Shown: positions 36,097 through 45,641, numbered from the stretch's first letter. The stretch: DNA of 64,000 nucleotides from Parvibium lacunae (GCF_003335215.1 NZ_QPGB01000003.1:186001-250000), one strand, 5' to 3'. A program made the numbers and translations. The notes: generated from the sequence alone by a model not told the origin.

Positions 36097-37193
36097 TGAC
36101 CGCAACGAACAAGCCCATCGACGGGTGGGTACCCTTTCTAAAAAGCTGGATGTTGGATGCAGGCGTCGTCATGCTATTCAACGGGCTAGTTGGCTGGATG
36201 GTCCACAGCATGACGGGTAAGCCTTTAACAGCTAGCTTAATCGCCAGCCAACTGATGGGCTTGAGCTTATATAGCTGTATTGCCACCCCCTTGAAATGGC
36301 GGTTCGGTCGTCACCGGGTCGCACCGGCTAGATTTAAGCTGGGGGCTATCGTATTGGGTAGTCTAATCGGGGTACTAGTTGGGTTGTTCCTGACGCACCA
36401 CTGGGCGGTTGCGACCCCTGCTATCGCCTGGTCCTATCATCTGGATCAACCCCTGTTTTATCTGGTCATGAGTCTGGTGGTGATGTCGCTTAACGTTGCC
36501 TATTTCAGCTACCGTAAGCGTTTACAGCTCCAGGCTGCTGCATTAGCTCAAGCGGAACAGCGCCACACAGAAGCCCAACTAAGGCTCCTACAGGCCCAGC
36601 TCGAACCCCACATGCTCTTTAATGTGCTGGCAACGTTACACACCTTAATCGATAGCCAACCCGGCCAGGCCAAGGCCCTGCTAGAAGCCCTCACCGAATA
36701 CCTGCGTAGCGGCGTTCAAGCTAACCGACAATCCTGGCATCCGCTGCGAGCCGAGTTCCAGTTTCTGTCGCACTACCTGAGTTTGCAACAACAGCGCTTT
36801 GGGTCGCGGCTGCGCTACCGATTCGAACTGCCAGAGGATTGCGCGGACATATCGGTACCGCCCTTACTTTTACAACCTTTGGTCGAAAATGCCATGAAAC
36901 ATGGCATTGAACCCGCCCTGAATGGCGGTGAGATTGAAGTGATTGCCACACGCCAGCAACACCAAGTGTGCTTACAAGTGAACAACCGTGTCACCCTTGG
37001 CTCTGGCGCAGCCACCACAACGCGCGGCCTCGGTACCGGGTTGAGTAACGTCCGCGAGCGTCTCGAGCTTTGTTTTGGGCCATCGGCGCGCCTCGATTTT
37101 CAAGCGCCGCTGGATACCGAGGAGCCAAATGCCATGACCCGAGTCACCCTCACCTTCACAATCCGCGAGCTTGCTCCTCCACCTCTGCCATGA
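36096..37193 (+). CDS. LytS-type sensor histidine kinase
   Basis: Histidine kinase of 365 residues in the LytS/YehU (His_kinase) family. Four hydrophobic segments in residues 15-155 are followed by a coiled linker (LQLQAAALAQAEQRHTEAQLRLLQAQ). The phospho-acceptor His is in LEPHMLFNVLATLHTLID, the N box is LLQPLVENAMKHGIEPA, and the glycine box is GLGTGLSNVRERLELCFG. ATG 36096 overlaps the stop of the oxygenase gene (ATGA), and its own stop overlaps the response regulator start in the same way. The signal is unknown. Confidence 0.92.
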   Translation: MTATNKPIDGWVPFLKSWMLDAGVVMLFNGLVGWMVHSMTGKPLTASLIASQLMGLSLYSCIATPLKWRFGRHRVAPARFKLGAIVLGSLIGVLVGLFLTHHWAVATPAIAWSYHLDQPLFYLVMSLVVMSLNVAYFSYRKRLQLQAAALAQAEQRHTEAQLRLLQAQLEPHMLFNVLATLHTLIDSQPGQAKALLEALTEYLRSGVQANRQSWHPLRAEFQFLSHYLSLQQQRFGSRLRYRFELPEDCADISVPPLLLQPLVENAMKHGIEPALNGGEIEVIATRQQHQVCLQVNNRVTLGSGAATTTRGLGTGLSNVRERLELCFGPSARLDFQAPLDTEEPNAMTRVTLTFTIRELAPPPLP

Positions 37194-38026
37194 CTGCCAC
37201 CCCCCGAATTTTGGTTGCGGAAGATGAACCGCTATTGGCGACACATCTGCTCAAGTTACTCCAGCAAGCCTGGCCTGCTGCCCTCTTGCTACCGGTCGCC
37301 CCACATGGGCACGCCGCCCTTGAGCAAGCCCTGTCCGATTTACCCGAGGTGTTATTCCTGGATATTCAAATGCCTGGCCTGACTGGCCTCGCCTTGATCG
37401 AACCTTTACTCGACGGTTGGCCCGAAACACGCCCACTGCCCTTAATCGTCTATGTCACCGCTTACGATCAATATGCCGTGAGTGCCTTTGAGCGTGCAGC
37501 GGTCGATTATTTGCTTAAACCGATCACGCTTGAACGCTTGCAGCAAACGGTAGGACGGTTGCAAAGTCAATTAGGCCTACAGGAACAGGCGCGCCAGCAA
37601 ACGCCTGAAGATGCCAGCACATCAAGCCTGATGCAGCTGTCAATGGCGCAAATTCAGCAGTGGCAGCAAATCTGGCAACCCGCCAGCAGCAATGGTCAAC
37701 CTCTTTTGCGCTATATCTCCGCCAGCGTCGGGAAACAAACACGGTTGATTCCGATTGAAGAGGTGCTGTATTTTGAGGCTGCTGACAAGTACGTGCGGGT
37801 TGTCACTCAACAAGACGAGACGCTGATTCGGACCCCGCTCAAAGACCTGCTGCCCCAATTGGATGCAACACAATTCTGGCAAATTCATCGTGCCATTGTC
37901 GTGCAAGCGGCGGCGATCAGTCACGTCCAACGTGATGAAAATGGCAAGCTGACCCTCTCTCTCAAGCAGCGCCCAGAGCGTTTACCCGTTAGTCGTTTGT
38001 ACACAGAACGCTTTAAATCGATGTAG
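37190..38026 (+). CDS. LytTR-family response regulator
   Basis: Response regulator of 278 residues. The receiver domain has the acidic pocket in LVAEDEP, the phospho-acceptor Asp in VLFLDIQMPGLTGL and the conserved Lys in AAVDYLLKPI. The LytTR DNA-binding domain begins near RYISASVGKQTRLIPIEEVLYFEAADKYVRVV and ends with LPVSRLYTERFKSM. ATG 37190 overlaps the kinase stop (ATGA). It is the partner of the LytS-type kinase and the last gene of the operon. Confidence 0.94.
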   Translation: MTATPRILVAEDEPLLATHLLKLLQQAWPAALLLPVAPHGHAALEQALSDLPEVLFLDIQMPGLTGLALIEPLLDGWPETRPLPLIVYVTAYDQYAVSAFERAAVDYLLKPITLERLQQTVGRLQSQLGLQEQARQQTPEDASTSSLMQLSMAQIQQWQQIWQPASSNGQPLLRYISASVGKQTRLIPIEEVLYFEAADKYVRVVTQQDETLIRTPLKDLLPQLDATQFWQIHRAIVVQAAAISHVQRDENGKLTLSLKQRPERLPVSRLYTERFKSM

Positions 38027-38113
38027 ATTAAGCAGCCGGCTCCTGCCAGCCCTATCGCCGCAGCGTGTCAGCGCCTGCTAAAATGCAAGATTCCTATTTA
38101 TGTCCGCTGCGCC

Positions 38114-39883
38114 ATGAGCCACCCCACCCCAACTGAAGAAACCAGTCCGAGTAATTTCATTCGTCAAATCATTGAACATGATCTGGCTGCGAATAAATTT
38201 GCGCAACGTCGTTGGAATGGCGGTGCAGGTGACGCGAGTTTTCAGGCCCAAGGCCAACCCGACCCCGCGAAAATTCGCACCCGCTTCCCCCCTGAACCAA
38301 ATGGTTATTTGCACATTGGTCATGCCAAAAGTATTTGCCTGAACTTTGGCTTAGCGCAAGCTTATGGCGGGGTGTGCCACATGCGGTTTGACGATACCAA
38401 CCCCGAAAAAGAAGAACAAGAATACGTTGATAGCATTCTGGATGCCGTGCAATGGCTAGGTTTCGGCTGGGAAGCGAATGGCCAAGACCATTTGTTTTAC
38501 GCCAGTGATTATTTCGACTTCATGTATCGGGCGGCGGAATACCTGATTACGGCAGGCCATGCGTATGTGGATGAGCAAAGCGCGGATGAGATGCGCGCCA
38601 ATCGTGGCACCTTGACCGAGCCCGGCAAGCCCTCACCCTGGCGTGACCGCCGTGCCGAGGAAAATTTAGTGCGGTTCCGCGAAATGCGGGCAGGACAGCA
38701 TGCCGATGGCAGCATGGTGTTACGCGCCAAAATTGATATGGCCGCCCCTAACATGAATCTGCGCGACCCCGCGATCTATCGCATTAAGCGGGCCGAGCAC
38801 CACCGCACAGGCAATACCTGGTGTATTTACCCCATGTACACCTTTGCGCACCCAATTGAGGATGCGCTGGAACAAATCACCCATTCCATCTGCACCTTGG
38901 AATTTGAAGACCAACGGCCTTTTTACGACTGGCTGTTAGCCCGGTTAGCCGAAGGCGGTTTGCTCGCCGAACCCCTGCCCAAGCAATACGAATTTGCCCG
39001 GCTCAACCTGACCTATGCCGTCACCAGCAAACGCAAACTATTGCAGATGGTGCAGGAAAAGATTGTAGATGGCTGGGACGACCCCCGCATGCCGACTTTG
39101 GCCGGGATTCGCCGCCGTGGCTACACACCTGAAAGCATTCAACTCTTCTGCGAGCGCATCGGGGTGAGCAAAGCCGATAGCTGGATTGATTACAGCATTT
39201 TGGAAGGGGCGCTACGGGATGACCTCGACCCCAAAGCTGCCCGCGCGATTGCCGTCCTCAACCCTTTGAAACTGATTATTGATAACTATCCTGCTGGACA
39301 GAGTGAAGCCTGCCACGCGCCGATTCACCCACATCACCCTGAACTTGGCAAACGCGAATTTCCCCTCAGCCGCGAGCTGTGGATTGAAGCTGAAGACTTT
39401 ACTGAAACCCCGCCCAAAGGCTACTTCCGGCTCTTCCCCGGCAATAAAGTGCGTCTGCGCTATGGCTACGTGGTGGAATGTACGGGCTGCGATAAAGATG
39501 CCAATGGCAACGTGGTGACGGTGCATTGCCAATATCTACCTGACACCAAGAGTGGCACGCCGGGCGCCGATAGCGTCAAGGTGAAAGGCAACATTCATTG
39601 GGTCAGCGCCGAACATGCCTTGGCGGCAGAAGTGCGCTTGTTTGATCGCCTGTTCACCGATCCACATCCGGATAGCGGCGGCAAAGACTTCAAAGCCGCC
39701 CTCAACCCCAACGCCAAACAAGTCATTCAGGCATACCTGGAACCCACATTGGCCCATGCCGCACCAGAAAATCGCTACCAGTTTGAACGACACGGCTATT
39801 TCGTCGCGGACCGCAAAGATTTTCAAGCAGGCCAGCCGGTATTCAACCGAATTGCCACCCTGAAAGATAGCTGGGGTAAGTAA
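38114..39883 (+). CDS. glnS: Glutaminyl-tRNA synthetase
   Basis: Class I aminoacyl-tRNA synthetase of 589 residues that charges tRNA-Gln. The HIGH-type motif is GYLHIGHAKSICLNF, and the KMSKS-type loop is TYAVTSKRKLLQMV. The two C-terminal anticodon-binding beta-barrels are present (ELWIEAEDFTETPPKGYFRLFPGNKVRLRYGYVVECTG). The length is slightly above E. coli GlnS because of the N-terminal extension TPTEETSPSNFIRQIIEHD, common in betaproteobacteria. It is followed by a terminator. Confidence 0.97.
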   Translation: MSHPTPTEETSPSNFIRQIIEHDLAANKFAQRRWNGGAGDASFQAQGQPDPAKIRTRFPPEPNGYLHIGHAKSICLNFGLAQAYGGVCHMRFDDTNPEKEEQEYVDSILDAVQWLGFGWEANGQDHLFYASDYFDFMYRAAEYLITAGHAYVDEQSADEMRANRGTLTEPGKPSPWRDRRAEENLVRFREMRAGQHADGSMVLRAKIDMAAPNMNLRDPAIYRIKRAEHHRTGNTWCIYPMYTFAHPIEDALEQITHSICTLEFEDQRPFYDWLLARLAEGGLLAEPLPKQYEFARLNLTYAVTSKRKLLQMVQEKIVDGWDDPRMPTLAGIRRRGYTPESIQLFCERIGVSKADSWIDYSILEGALRDDLDPKAARAIAVLNPLKLIIDNYPAGQSEACHAPIHPHHPELGKREFPLSRELWIEAEDFTETPPKGYFRLFPGNKVRLRYGYVVECTGCDKDANGNVVTVHCQYLPDTKSGTPGADSVKVKGNIHWVSAEHALAAEVRLFDRLFTDPHPDSGGKDFKAALNPNAKQVIQAYLEPTLAHAAPENRYQFERHGYFVADRKDFQAGQPVFNRIATLKDSWGK

Positions 39884-39910
39884 CGGTAAAAATGCTACAT
39901 TCGCCACCTA

Positions 39911-39940
39911 ATTCCCCACCTACAGTGTTGGGGATTTTTG
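39911..39940 (+). terminator. Rho-independent terminator after glnS
   Basis: Short stem TCCCCA (39913-39918) / TGGGGA (39929-39934) with a ten-base loop and five T. It separates glnS from the ahcY leader. Confidence 0.75.
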
Positions 39941-39977
39941 CCGTTAGTCTTGGGGTTAAGCCAACTATCGCCGATGT

Positions 39978-39986
39978 TGGTATAAT
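39978..39986 (+). promoter_or_regulatory. Extended -10 promoter of ahcY
   Basis: TGGTATAAT is a perfect extended -10 element (TGnTATAAT). No good -35 hexamer is visible, which fits the extended -10 type. The expected start lies just before the SAH riboswitch. Confidence 0.75.
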
Positions 39987-39993
39987 ATCGGTC

Positions 39994-40070
39994 TGTCGAG
40001 GAGCGCTGCAAGGATAGTTCACTCTATCACCAGGCTCGACATTCATGGAGTAGCGGAGCACTGGATTCTC
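39994..40070 (+). ncRNA. SAH riboswitch upstream of ahcY
   Basis: The leader carries the conserved parts of the S-adenosylhomocysteine riboswitch in order: GAGGAGCGCTGCAAG (39999-40013), a variable hairpin (GATAG/CTATC, 40013-40028), CCAGGCTCGA (40030-40039) that pairs back with TCGAG, and AGCGGAGCACTGG (40052-40064) for the pseudoknot side. SAH riboswitches turn on ahcY when SAH accumulates, which matches the gene here. Identified by eye; no covariance model was run. Confidence 0.9.
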
Positions 40071-40139
40071 TCTAAGCTTTCGACTACATCGTAAACTGCG
40101 CTCGCATTCTTCTTTTTTGCTATGAAAGGAGGGCGCGAG

Positions 40140-41564
40140 ATGAGCGCCGTACTGAATACCCTTAATACCCCCGTTAAAGATTATGTGATCGCCGATATCA
40201 GCTTGGCTGATTGGGGTCGCAAAGAAATCAAAATCGCCGAAACTGAAATGCCCGGTCTGATGGCGATTCGTGAAGAATACGCCAGCCAGCAGCCATTGCG
40301 CGGGGCACGGATTACCGGCTCTTTGCACATGACGATTCAAACCGCCGTGCTGATCGAAACCTTGCAAGCCCTGGGCGCCGAAGTCCGGTGGGCATCCTGC
40401 AATATTTTCTCGACGCAAGACCACGCCGCCGCGGCGATTGCCGCGAATGGCACGCCAGTATTTGCGGTTAAAGGTGAAACCTTGGCCGAATACTGGGATT
40501 ACACGCACCGTATTTTTGAATGGCCAAACGGCGAATACTCCAACATGATTTTGGATGATGGTGGCGATGCAACCTTGTTGCTGCATCTCGGTACGCGTGC
40601 CGAAAGTGATGCCAGCATTTTGAACCACCCCAGCAGCGAAGAAGAAACCTGCTTGTTTGCCTCGATCAAAGCTAAGTTAGCGCAAGACCCCAAGTGGTAT
40701 TCCGTGCGTTTGGCGCAAATCAAAGGCGTGACCGAAGAAACCACCACCGGCGTGCATCGTTTGTACCAAATGCACAAAGAAGGCAAACTCGCCTTCCCTG
40801 CCATTAACGTGAATGATTCCGTCACCAAATCTAAATTCGACAACCTGTATGGCTGCCGCGAATCGCTGGTAGATGGTATTAAACGCGCCACCGATGTGAT
40901 GGTGGCGGGTAAGATCGCCGTGGTGGCGGGTTATGGCGACGTGGGTAAAGGCTCTGCCCAAGCGCTGCGTGCACTCTCCGCGCAAGTTTGGGTGACCGAG
41001 ATCGACCCGATCTGCGCCTTACAAGCGGCGATGGAAGGCTACCGTGTGGTAACGATGGACTATGCCGCCGACAAGGCCGATATTTTCGTGACCGCGACCG
41101 GCAATTACCATGTGATTACCCATGACCATATGGCCAAAATGAAAGACCAAGCCATCGTCTGCAACATCGGTCACTTTGACAATGAAATTGATGTTGCCGC
41201 GATTGAAAAGTACCAGTGGGAAGAAATTAAACCTCAGGTTGATCATGTGATTTTCCCCGACGGCAAGCGGATTATTCTGCTGGCCAAAGGACGCTTAGTG
41301 AACCTGGGTTGTGGTACCGGCCATCCTAGCTACGTGATGAGCTCGTCTTTTGCCAATCAGACGATTGCGCAAATTGAGTTGTTCACCCGTACAGCGGATT
41401 ACCCGGTGGGCGTGTACACCCTGCCGAAACACTTGGATGAAAAAGTTGCCCGCTTGCAATTGAAGAAATTGAACGCACAGCTGACCGAGTTGACGGATGC
41501 CCAAGCGCGTTATATTGGCGTAGAGAAGGCTGGCCCTTACAAACCAGAGCACTACCGCTATTAA
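40140..41564 (+). CDS. ahcY: S-adenosylhomocysteine hydrolase
   Basis: NAD-dependent enzyme of 474 residues that splits SAH into homocysteine and adenosine, removing the product inhibitor of methyltransferases. The NAD-binding motif is [27 protein letters not shown], and substrate-binding segments [41 protein letters not shown] and the C-terminal [12 protein letters not shown] are canonical. ATG 40140 has AAGGAGG 8-14 bases upstream. It is followed by two terminator-like hairpins and then metF. Confidence 0.98.
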   Translation: MSAVLNTLNTPVKDYVIADISLADWGRKEIKIAETEMPGLMAIREEYASQQPLRGARITGSLHMTIQTAVLIETLQALGAEVRWASCNIFSTQDHAAAAIAANGTPVFAVKGETLAEYWDYTHRIFEWPNGEYSNMILDDGGDATLLLHLGTRAESDASILNHPSSEEETCLFASIKAKLAQDPKWYSVRLAQIKGVTEETTTGVHRLYQMHKEGKLAFPAINVNDSVTKSKFDNLYGCRESLVDGIKRATDVMVAGKIAVVAGYGDVGKGSAQALRALSAQVWVTEIDPICALQAAMEGYRVVTMDYAADKADIFVTATGNYHVITHDHMAKMKDQAIVCNIGHFDNEIDVAAIEKYQWEEIKPQVDHVIFPDGKRIILLAKGRLVNLGCGTGHPSYVMSSSFANQTIAQIELFTRTADYPVGVYTLPKHLDEKVARLQLKKLNAQLTELTDAQARYIGVEKAGPYKPEHYRY

Positions 41565-41571
41565 TGAGCAA

Positions 41572-41597
41572 GAGGGGCGACCTGCCCCTCATTTTTG
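41572..41597 (+). terminator. Rho-independent terminator after ahcY
   Basis: Stem GAGGGGC (41572-41578) / GCCCCTC (41584-41590) with a five-base loop, then ATTTTT. It begins eight bases after the ahcY stop. Confidence 0.88.
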
Positions 41598-41603
41598 AAT
41601 GAG

Positions 41604-41645
41604 AGAAAAATGACGCCAGCTACGGCTAACGTCATTTTTCTTTTA
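41604..41645 (+). terminator. Second terminator-like hairpin between ahcY and metF
   Basis: Perfect 12-bp stem AGAAAAATGACG (41604-41615) / CGTCATTTTTCT (41630-41641) with a 14-base loop and T-rich tail. It lies directly downstream of the first hairpin. Its symmetrical A and T flanks would also work on the minus strand. Confidence 0.75.
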
Positions 41646-41682
41646 TAGTCTTATCGGTCTGTTATTCCATAATGAGGTAGCG

Positions 41683-42525
41683 ATGTCGTCATCGACCCCC
41701 ATCATCAGCTTCGAGTTTTTCCCGCCCAAAACAGCCGAAGGCATGGCAAAACTGCAAGCAGCCCAACAGCAATTAAGTGCTTGTCAGCCCAAGTTTTTTT
41801 CAGTGACGTTCGGCGCAGGAGGCTCAACTCAAGATCGCACACTGGAAACCGTGTTAGAAATCCAACGCAGCGGGGCCGAGGCGGCGCCGCACCTGTCTTG
41901 TGTGGGCTCCAGCAAAGCGAATATTCGCCAGATTCTGCAGGCTTATAAAAGCCATGGGATTCGACACATTGTGGCCTTGCGGGGTGACTTGCCCTCCGGC
42001 ATGGGCGAAATCGGCGAGTTTCGTTATGCGAATGAACTGGTTGAGTTCATTCGAGCGGAGACCGGTGACTGGTTCAACATTGAAGTGGCTGCTTACCCCG
42101 AGTATCACCCCCAAGCGCGGTCACCCCAAGAGGATTTGCAAAACTTTATCCGCAAGGTCAAAGCTGGCGCCAACTCGGCAATTACCCAATACTTTTATAA
42201 TCCAGATGCCTATTGGCATTTTGTCGATACCATGTCACGGGCAGGTCTCCATCTGCCGATTTACCCCGGCATTATGCCGATCACGAACTTCACCCAACTT
42301 GCTCGCTTTTCTGACACCTGTGGCGCTGAGCTACCACGCTGGGTGCGCCTGAAGTTGCAAGCCTATGGCGATGATGTTGCCTCAATCCGGGCGTTTGGTC
42401 AGGATGTCGTGCTTGGCTTATGCCGAAACCTGCTGGAAGGGGGCGCCCCTGGGTTACACTTCTATACGCTCAATCAAGCTGGTCCGAGTCTCGCACTGTG
42501 TCAGCAGCTCAATTATCCACAGTGA
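41683..42525 (+). CDS. metF: 5,10-methylenetetrahydrofolate reductase
   Basis: FAD enzyme of 280 residues that makes 5-methyl-THF, the methyl donor for remethylating homocysteine to methionine. The opening PIISFEFFPPKTAEGMAKL holds the catalytic Glu. SVTFGAGGSTQDRTLE, PHLSCVG and ALRGDLP follow, as in the family. GAGGTAG lies before the ATG. It is next to ahcY, as in many betaproteobacteria, although two strong hairpins separate the genes, so read-through or its own promoter sets its level. Confidence 0.97.
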   Translation: MSSSTPIISFEFFPPKTAEGMAKLQAAQQQLSACQPKFFSVTFGAGGSTQDRTLETVLEIQRSGAEAAPHLSCVGSSKANIRQILQAYKSHGIRHIVALRGDLPSGMGEIGEFRYANELVEFIRAETGDWFNIEVAAYPEYHPQARSPQEDLQNFIRKVKAGANSAITQYFYNPDAYWHFVDTMSRAGLHLPIYPGIMPITNFTQLARFSDTCGAELPRWVRLKLQAYGDDVASIRAFGQDVVLGLCRNLLEGGAPGLHFYTLNQAGPSLALCQQLNYPQ

Positions 42526-42656
42526 GTTAGCGGGATAGCGGTCGCAGCGCACATTGGATTGGGTCAATACTGCCCTCAGTTAAAAAACAGACTGGCCGTT
42601 ATCTCGGTGTAAGTTAAGCGCATAAAATAAAGCGAATTGGTATCAGGGGACTGAGA

Positions 42657-44282
42657 TTGGACTACGTCGAAGTATCTGTCAGCGAACTTCAGCTCGGCAT
42701 GTTTGTCGCCGAGCTAGATCGCCCGTGGCTGGATACCCCCTTCCTCTTACAAGGCTTTGTGCTCGACGATGTCGCGCAACTCGAGATGCTGCGCAAATAT
42801 TGTCGGGTTGTGTATATCGACCGCACACGCAGCTTGCCTGAATCCGTTCAACATCTACCGATACAGCCAGCAGAACGTAATCTGCCAGAGCAGGCCCCGG
42901 TAATACGCGTCCGCCGGATTCGTGTTCATGCCGAACCGACTACCGGCTCTCAGCGCAGCGCACACAATCGCCCAGCCCCGGAAGAAGAGGAAGCAAACGT
43001 CTCGGCAGAATCAACCGCCAAGCAGTCCAAAGAGGGGGCGCACCGTGTTCCGACTGCGCCCAAGGTCGTGATTTACGGCACAACGCCACGCCCGGCCTCC
43101 GCTAGCACCGCAGTTAAATTTAATGAATTACTGGTTCAGGCAGAAGTGCAAGAACAAGCAATCCATGAAAGTTTGGCGAGTCGCTTGCTCAACACCCTCA
43201 GCCGACTGTGGGGCGGGAAGAGAGGGACCACCCCAGCGCCACTGCAGGCTGCAGGTCTGGATACCAGTATCGAAAATCCCTTTATCCCTGGCACAGAGCT
43301 TACCCTTTACGAGAGCACCCGAAGCATTGAAGAAGAATTACCCGCCGCTCGGGTTGCGCTGCACAAAGCGGCGACTGTGCTGGATAAATTGGTCGAAGAT
43401 ATTCGCAATGGGGTTGATCCGACCCTGGCAGACTTTGATGGTGCGGTCAGTGACATGGTGGATAGCGTGATTGCCAACCCTGACGCATTAATGTGGGTCG
43501 CGCGCCTGCGCCAGGGCGACGCGCAAGCATATAGTCATGGCTTAAAGGTAGCCATTTACCTGATCGGAATGGGCCGACAGATTGGACTGCCACGCGAGCA
43601 TCTCAACCAACTTGGCTTGGTTGGGATGTTGCTGGATATTGGAAAATTAAAAATTCCACGCCTACTTTTACAGCGGGCAGGAACCCTGAGTGATGATGAG
43701 TACGCCACAGTGCAGCAACATGTGGCGCGCGGGCTAGAGTTGTTACAGCAACAATCTAGCTTGGCGGAAGCCGTGTTAACCGGGATCGCCCAGCATCATG
43801 AACGCTTGGATGGCTCCGGTTACCCCACTGGCTTGCAGGGCCATGCCATCAGCCTCTATGGCCGCATGGCTGGGATTGTCGATACCTTTACCGCCATGAC
43901 CTCGCCGCGCCCCTACGCCCAAGCCTACTCAGCCTACGATGCCCTAGCGCATCTTTATGAATGGAGTGGGCGCTTATTTCATGAGCCGTTGATTGAGAAA
44001 TTTGTGCAGGCGGTCGGTATTTATCCCGTCGGTAGCCTAGTTGAACTGAGTACCGGGGAAGTGGCCATCGTTTTAGCGCATAACCGGGTGCGGCGCTTGC
44101 AACCAAGGATTTTAGTATTGACTGGGCCGGATAAGATCAGCCTGAAATTTCCCCGCGAATTAAATTTACTTTATCAATCTGAAACGGTTGATGGACAACC
44201 GATTCGCATTGCGGCTGGCTTACCCGCTGGCAGCTACAACCTAGATGTGCGCGACAATTACCTGGCGCGGCAAGGGCAATAA
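42657..44282 (+). CDS. DUF3391/HD-GYP domain protein with altered HD motif
   Basis: Protein of 541 residues with a TTG start behind AGGGGAC. Residues 1-60 form a DUF3391 domain (VEVSVSELQLGMFVAELDRPWLDTPFLLQGF). A low-complexity linker follows, then an HD-GYP domain from about residue 260 to 450. HHERLDGSGYPTGL, at about residue 380, retains the GYP signature. The metal-binding HD motif, normally HDIGK, reads LDIGK at about residue 326, so its first His is missing. Cyclic-di-GMP hydrolysis may be weakened or lost. It overlaps the EAL gene (TAATG) and probably acts with it. Confidence 0.88.
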   Translation: MDYVEVSVSELQLGMFVAELDRPWLDTPFLLQGFVLDDVAQLEMLRKYCRVVYIDRTRSLPESVQHLPIQPAERNLPEQAPVIRVRRIRVHAEPTTGSQRSAHNRPAPEEEEANVSAESTAKQSKEGAHRVPTAPKVVIYGTTPRPASASTAVKFNELLVQAEVQEQAIHESLASRLLNTLSRLWGGKRGTTPAPLQAAGLDTSIENPFIPGTELTLYESTRSIEEELPAARVALHKAATVLDKLVEDIRNGVDPTLADFDGAVSDMVDSVIANPDALMWVARLRQGDAQAYSHGLKVAIYLIGMGRQIGLPREHLNQLGLVGMLLDIGKLKIPRLLLQRAGTLSDDEYATVQQHVARGLELLQQQSSLAEAVLTGIAQHHERLDGSGYPTGLQGHAISLYGRMAGIVDTFTAMTSPRPYAQAYSAYDALAHLYEWSGRLFHEPLIEKFVQAVGIYPVGSLVELSTGEVAIVLAHNRVRRLQPRILVLTGPDKISLKFPRELNLLYQSETVDGQPIRIAAGLPAGSYNLDVRDNYLARQGQ

Positions 44283-45598
44283 TGCGTTTTTTCAACCCTG
44301 GCCTCGCCACAACCCGTCCTAGCGATTTTCTCCATGCTTGTGAGTTTCACCTGGAAAAGCTGGAACACCAGCACGAGCAGCAGCCCGATGCCGCGCAAAA
44401 ACTCGCGGTGCTATGGATTAACCTAGGTCGTGACGACCGGATTGCCGCGCTCGCGAATCAGGGTGACTCACAAAAGCTCAATGGTGAAATTTTGCACCGC
44501 CTAACACAAGCGCTGCGCCATGAAGACCGAGTCTGTTTAGCCGATCCCAATCAGGTCTGGATTTTGCTGCCGCAGCTCCCCAACCTCGCCTTTGCAGAGC
44601 TGGCTGCCACCAAAATCCGGCAGACTCTGGAAACCCCGTTTATGATTGAAAATCGGGTTTGGCAATTACACCTGACGATTGGGATTGCAGCCAGCCCCGA
44701 CCATGAAACTGACCCGCTCGGCCTGCTGAATGCTGCCGAACAGGCGGCCAAAGTCGCCACTCGCCAGCAAGAAGGCTACACCATCGCCGCATTTCACCAG
44801 CGCAATCACCCGCAAACCCTAAGGGCTCTGCAAAATGAGTTGCGTTGGGCGCTGACCGACAATAGTCTCGAGGTTTACTACCAGCCCCAAATTGATCTAC
44901 GCACTGGCGCTTGTGTTTCTGCCGAAGCACTCATCCGTTGGCAACGCAAGCCTGGAGAGTGGGTGGCAGCGGATCAGATTGCCGCGATGGCGGAAGCCAG
45001 TGGCATGATGTATAACCTGACCATGTTCGTGTTGCACACAGTGGGGCGCCAACACAGTGAGCTACAGGCGCAGGGATGTAAACTCAAATATGCCATTAAT
45101 CTCTCGGCGAGTATGCTGGATGATCCTAATCTCGCTGCCGCAATCAGTGACGCCTTAGATATTTGGGGGATTCCCCCTGATCATATTGTGATTGAGGTTA
45201 CCGAAAGCTCGATCATTAATGATGTTGAGCGTGCCATCAAACGGTTCAGTGAGTTGCGAGCGCTCGGTATGCAACTCTCCATCGATGATTTTGGCACTGG
45301 CTATTCCTCGCTCGCCTATTTGCGGCGCTTTCCGCTGAATGAACTCAAAATTGATCAAGTTTTTGTCCGGGGAATGCTGGATAATCCGGGGGATGCCAGA
45401 ATTGTGAAGTCAGTGATTACCCTGGCGCATACATTTGATTTACTGGTGGTCGCTGAGGGCGTCGAAAATGCCGAGATCGCCCAGCAACTGCAGGCTTTAG
45501 GCTGCGATATCACCCAAGGATATCATTACAGCCCGCCGCTCAATTTCAGTCAGTTTAAAGTCTGGCTCAGTAAGCATACAACCGCGCCACCGCCATGA
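44282..45598 (+). CDS. EAL-domain phosphodiesterase with degenerate GGDEF domain
   Basis: Protein of 438 residues. The N-terminal GGDEF-like domain lacks the active-site motif: the expected place reads ADPNQVWILLP. The C-terminal EAL domain (about residues 180-430) keeps the catalytic set, with AEALIRW, the Asn in YAINLSAS, EVTESS, IDDFGTGYSSLAYL and LKIDQVFVRGM. It should hydrolyse cyclic di-GMP. The ATG overlaps the stop codon of the HD-GYP gene. No transmembrane segment is visible. Confidence 0.92.
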   Translation: MRFFNPGLATTRPSDFLHACEFHLEKLEHQHEQQPDAAQKLAVLWINLGRDDRIAALANQGDSQKLNGEILHRLTQALRHEDRVCLADPNQVWILLPQLPNLAFAELAATKIRQTLETPFMIENRVWQLHLTIGIAASPDHETDPLGLLNAAEQAAKVATRQQEGYTIAAFHQRNHPQTLRALQNELRWALTDNSLEVYYQPQIDLRTGACVSAEALIRWQRKPGEWVAADQIAAMAEASGMMYNLTMFVLHTVGRQHSELQAQGCKLKYAINLSASMLDDPNLAAAISDALDIWGIPPDHIVIEVTESSIINDVERAIKRFSELRALGMQLSIDDFGTGYSSLAYLRRFPLNELKIDQVFVRGMLDNPGDARIVKSVITLAHTFDLLVVAEGVENAEIAQQLQALGCDITQGYHYSPPLNFSQFKVWLSKHTTAPPP

Positions 45599-45641
45599 CT
45601 GTGAGATGGCTGCGGTGACGGATTAAGGCCGTGATATGCCT

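Noticed and set aside
39843-40628. Minus-strand open frame across the ahcY leader
   Set aside because: It covers the SAH riboswitch and the start of ahcY and resembles no protein, so it is treated as non-coding.
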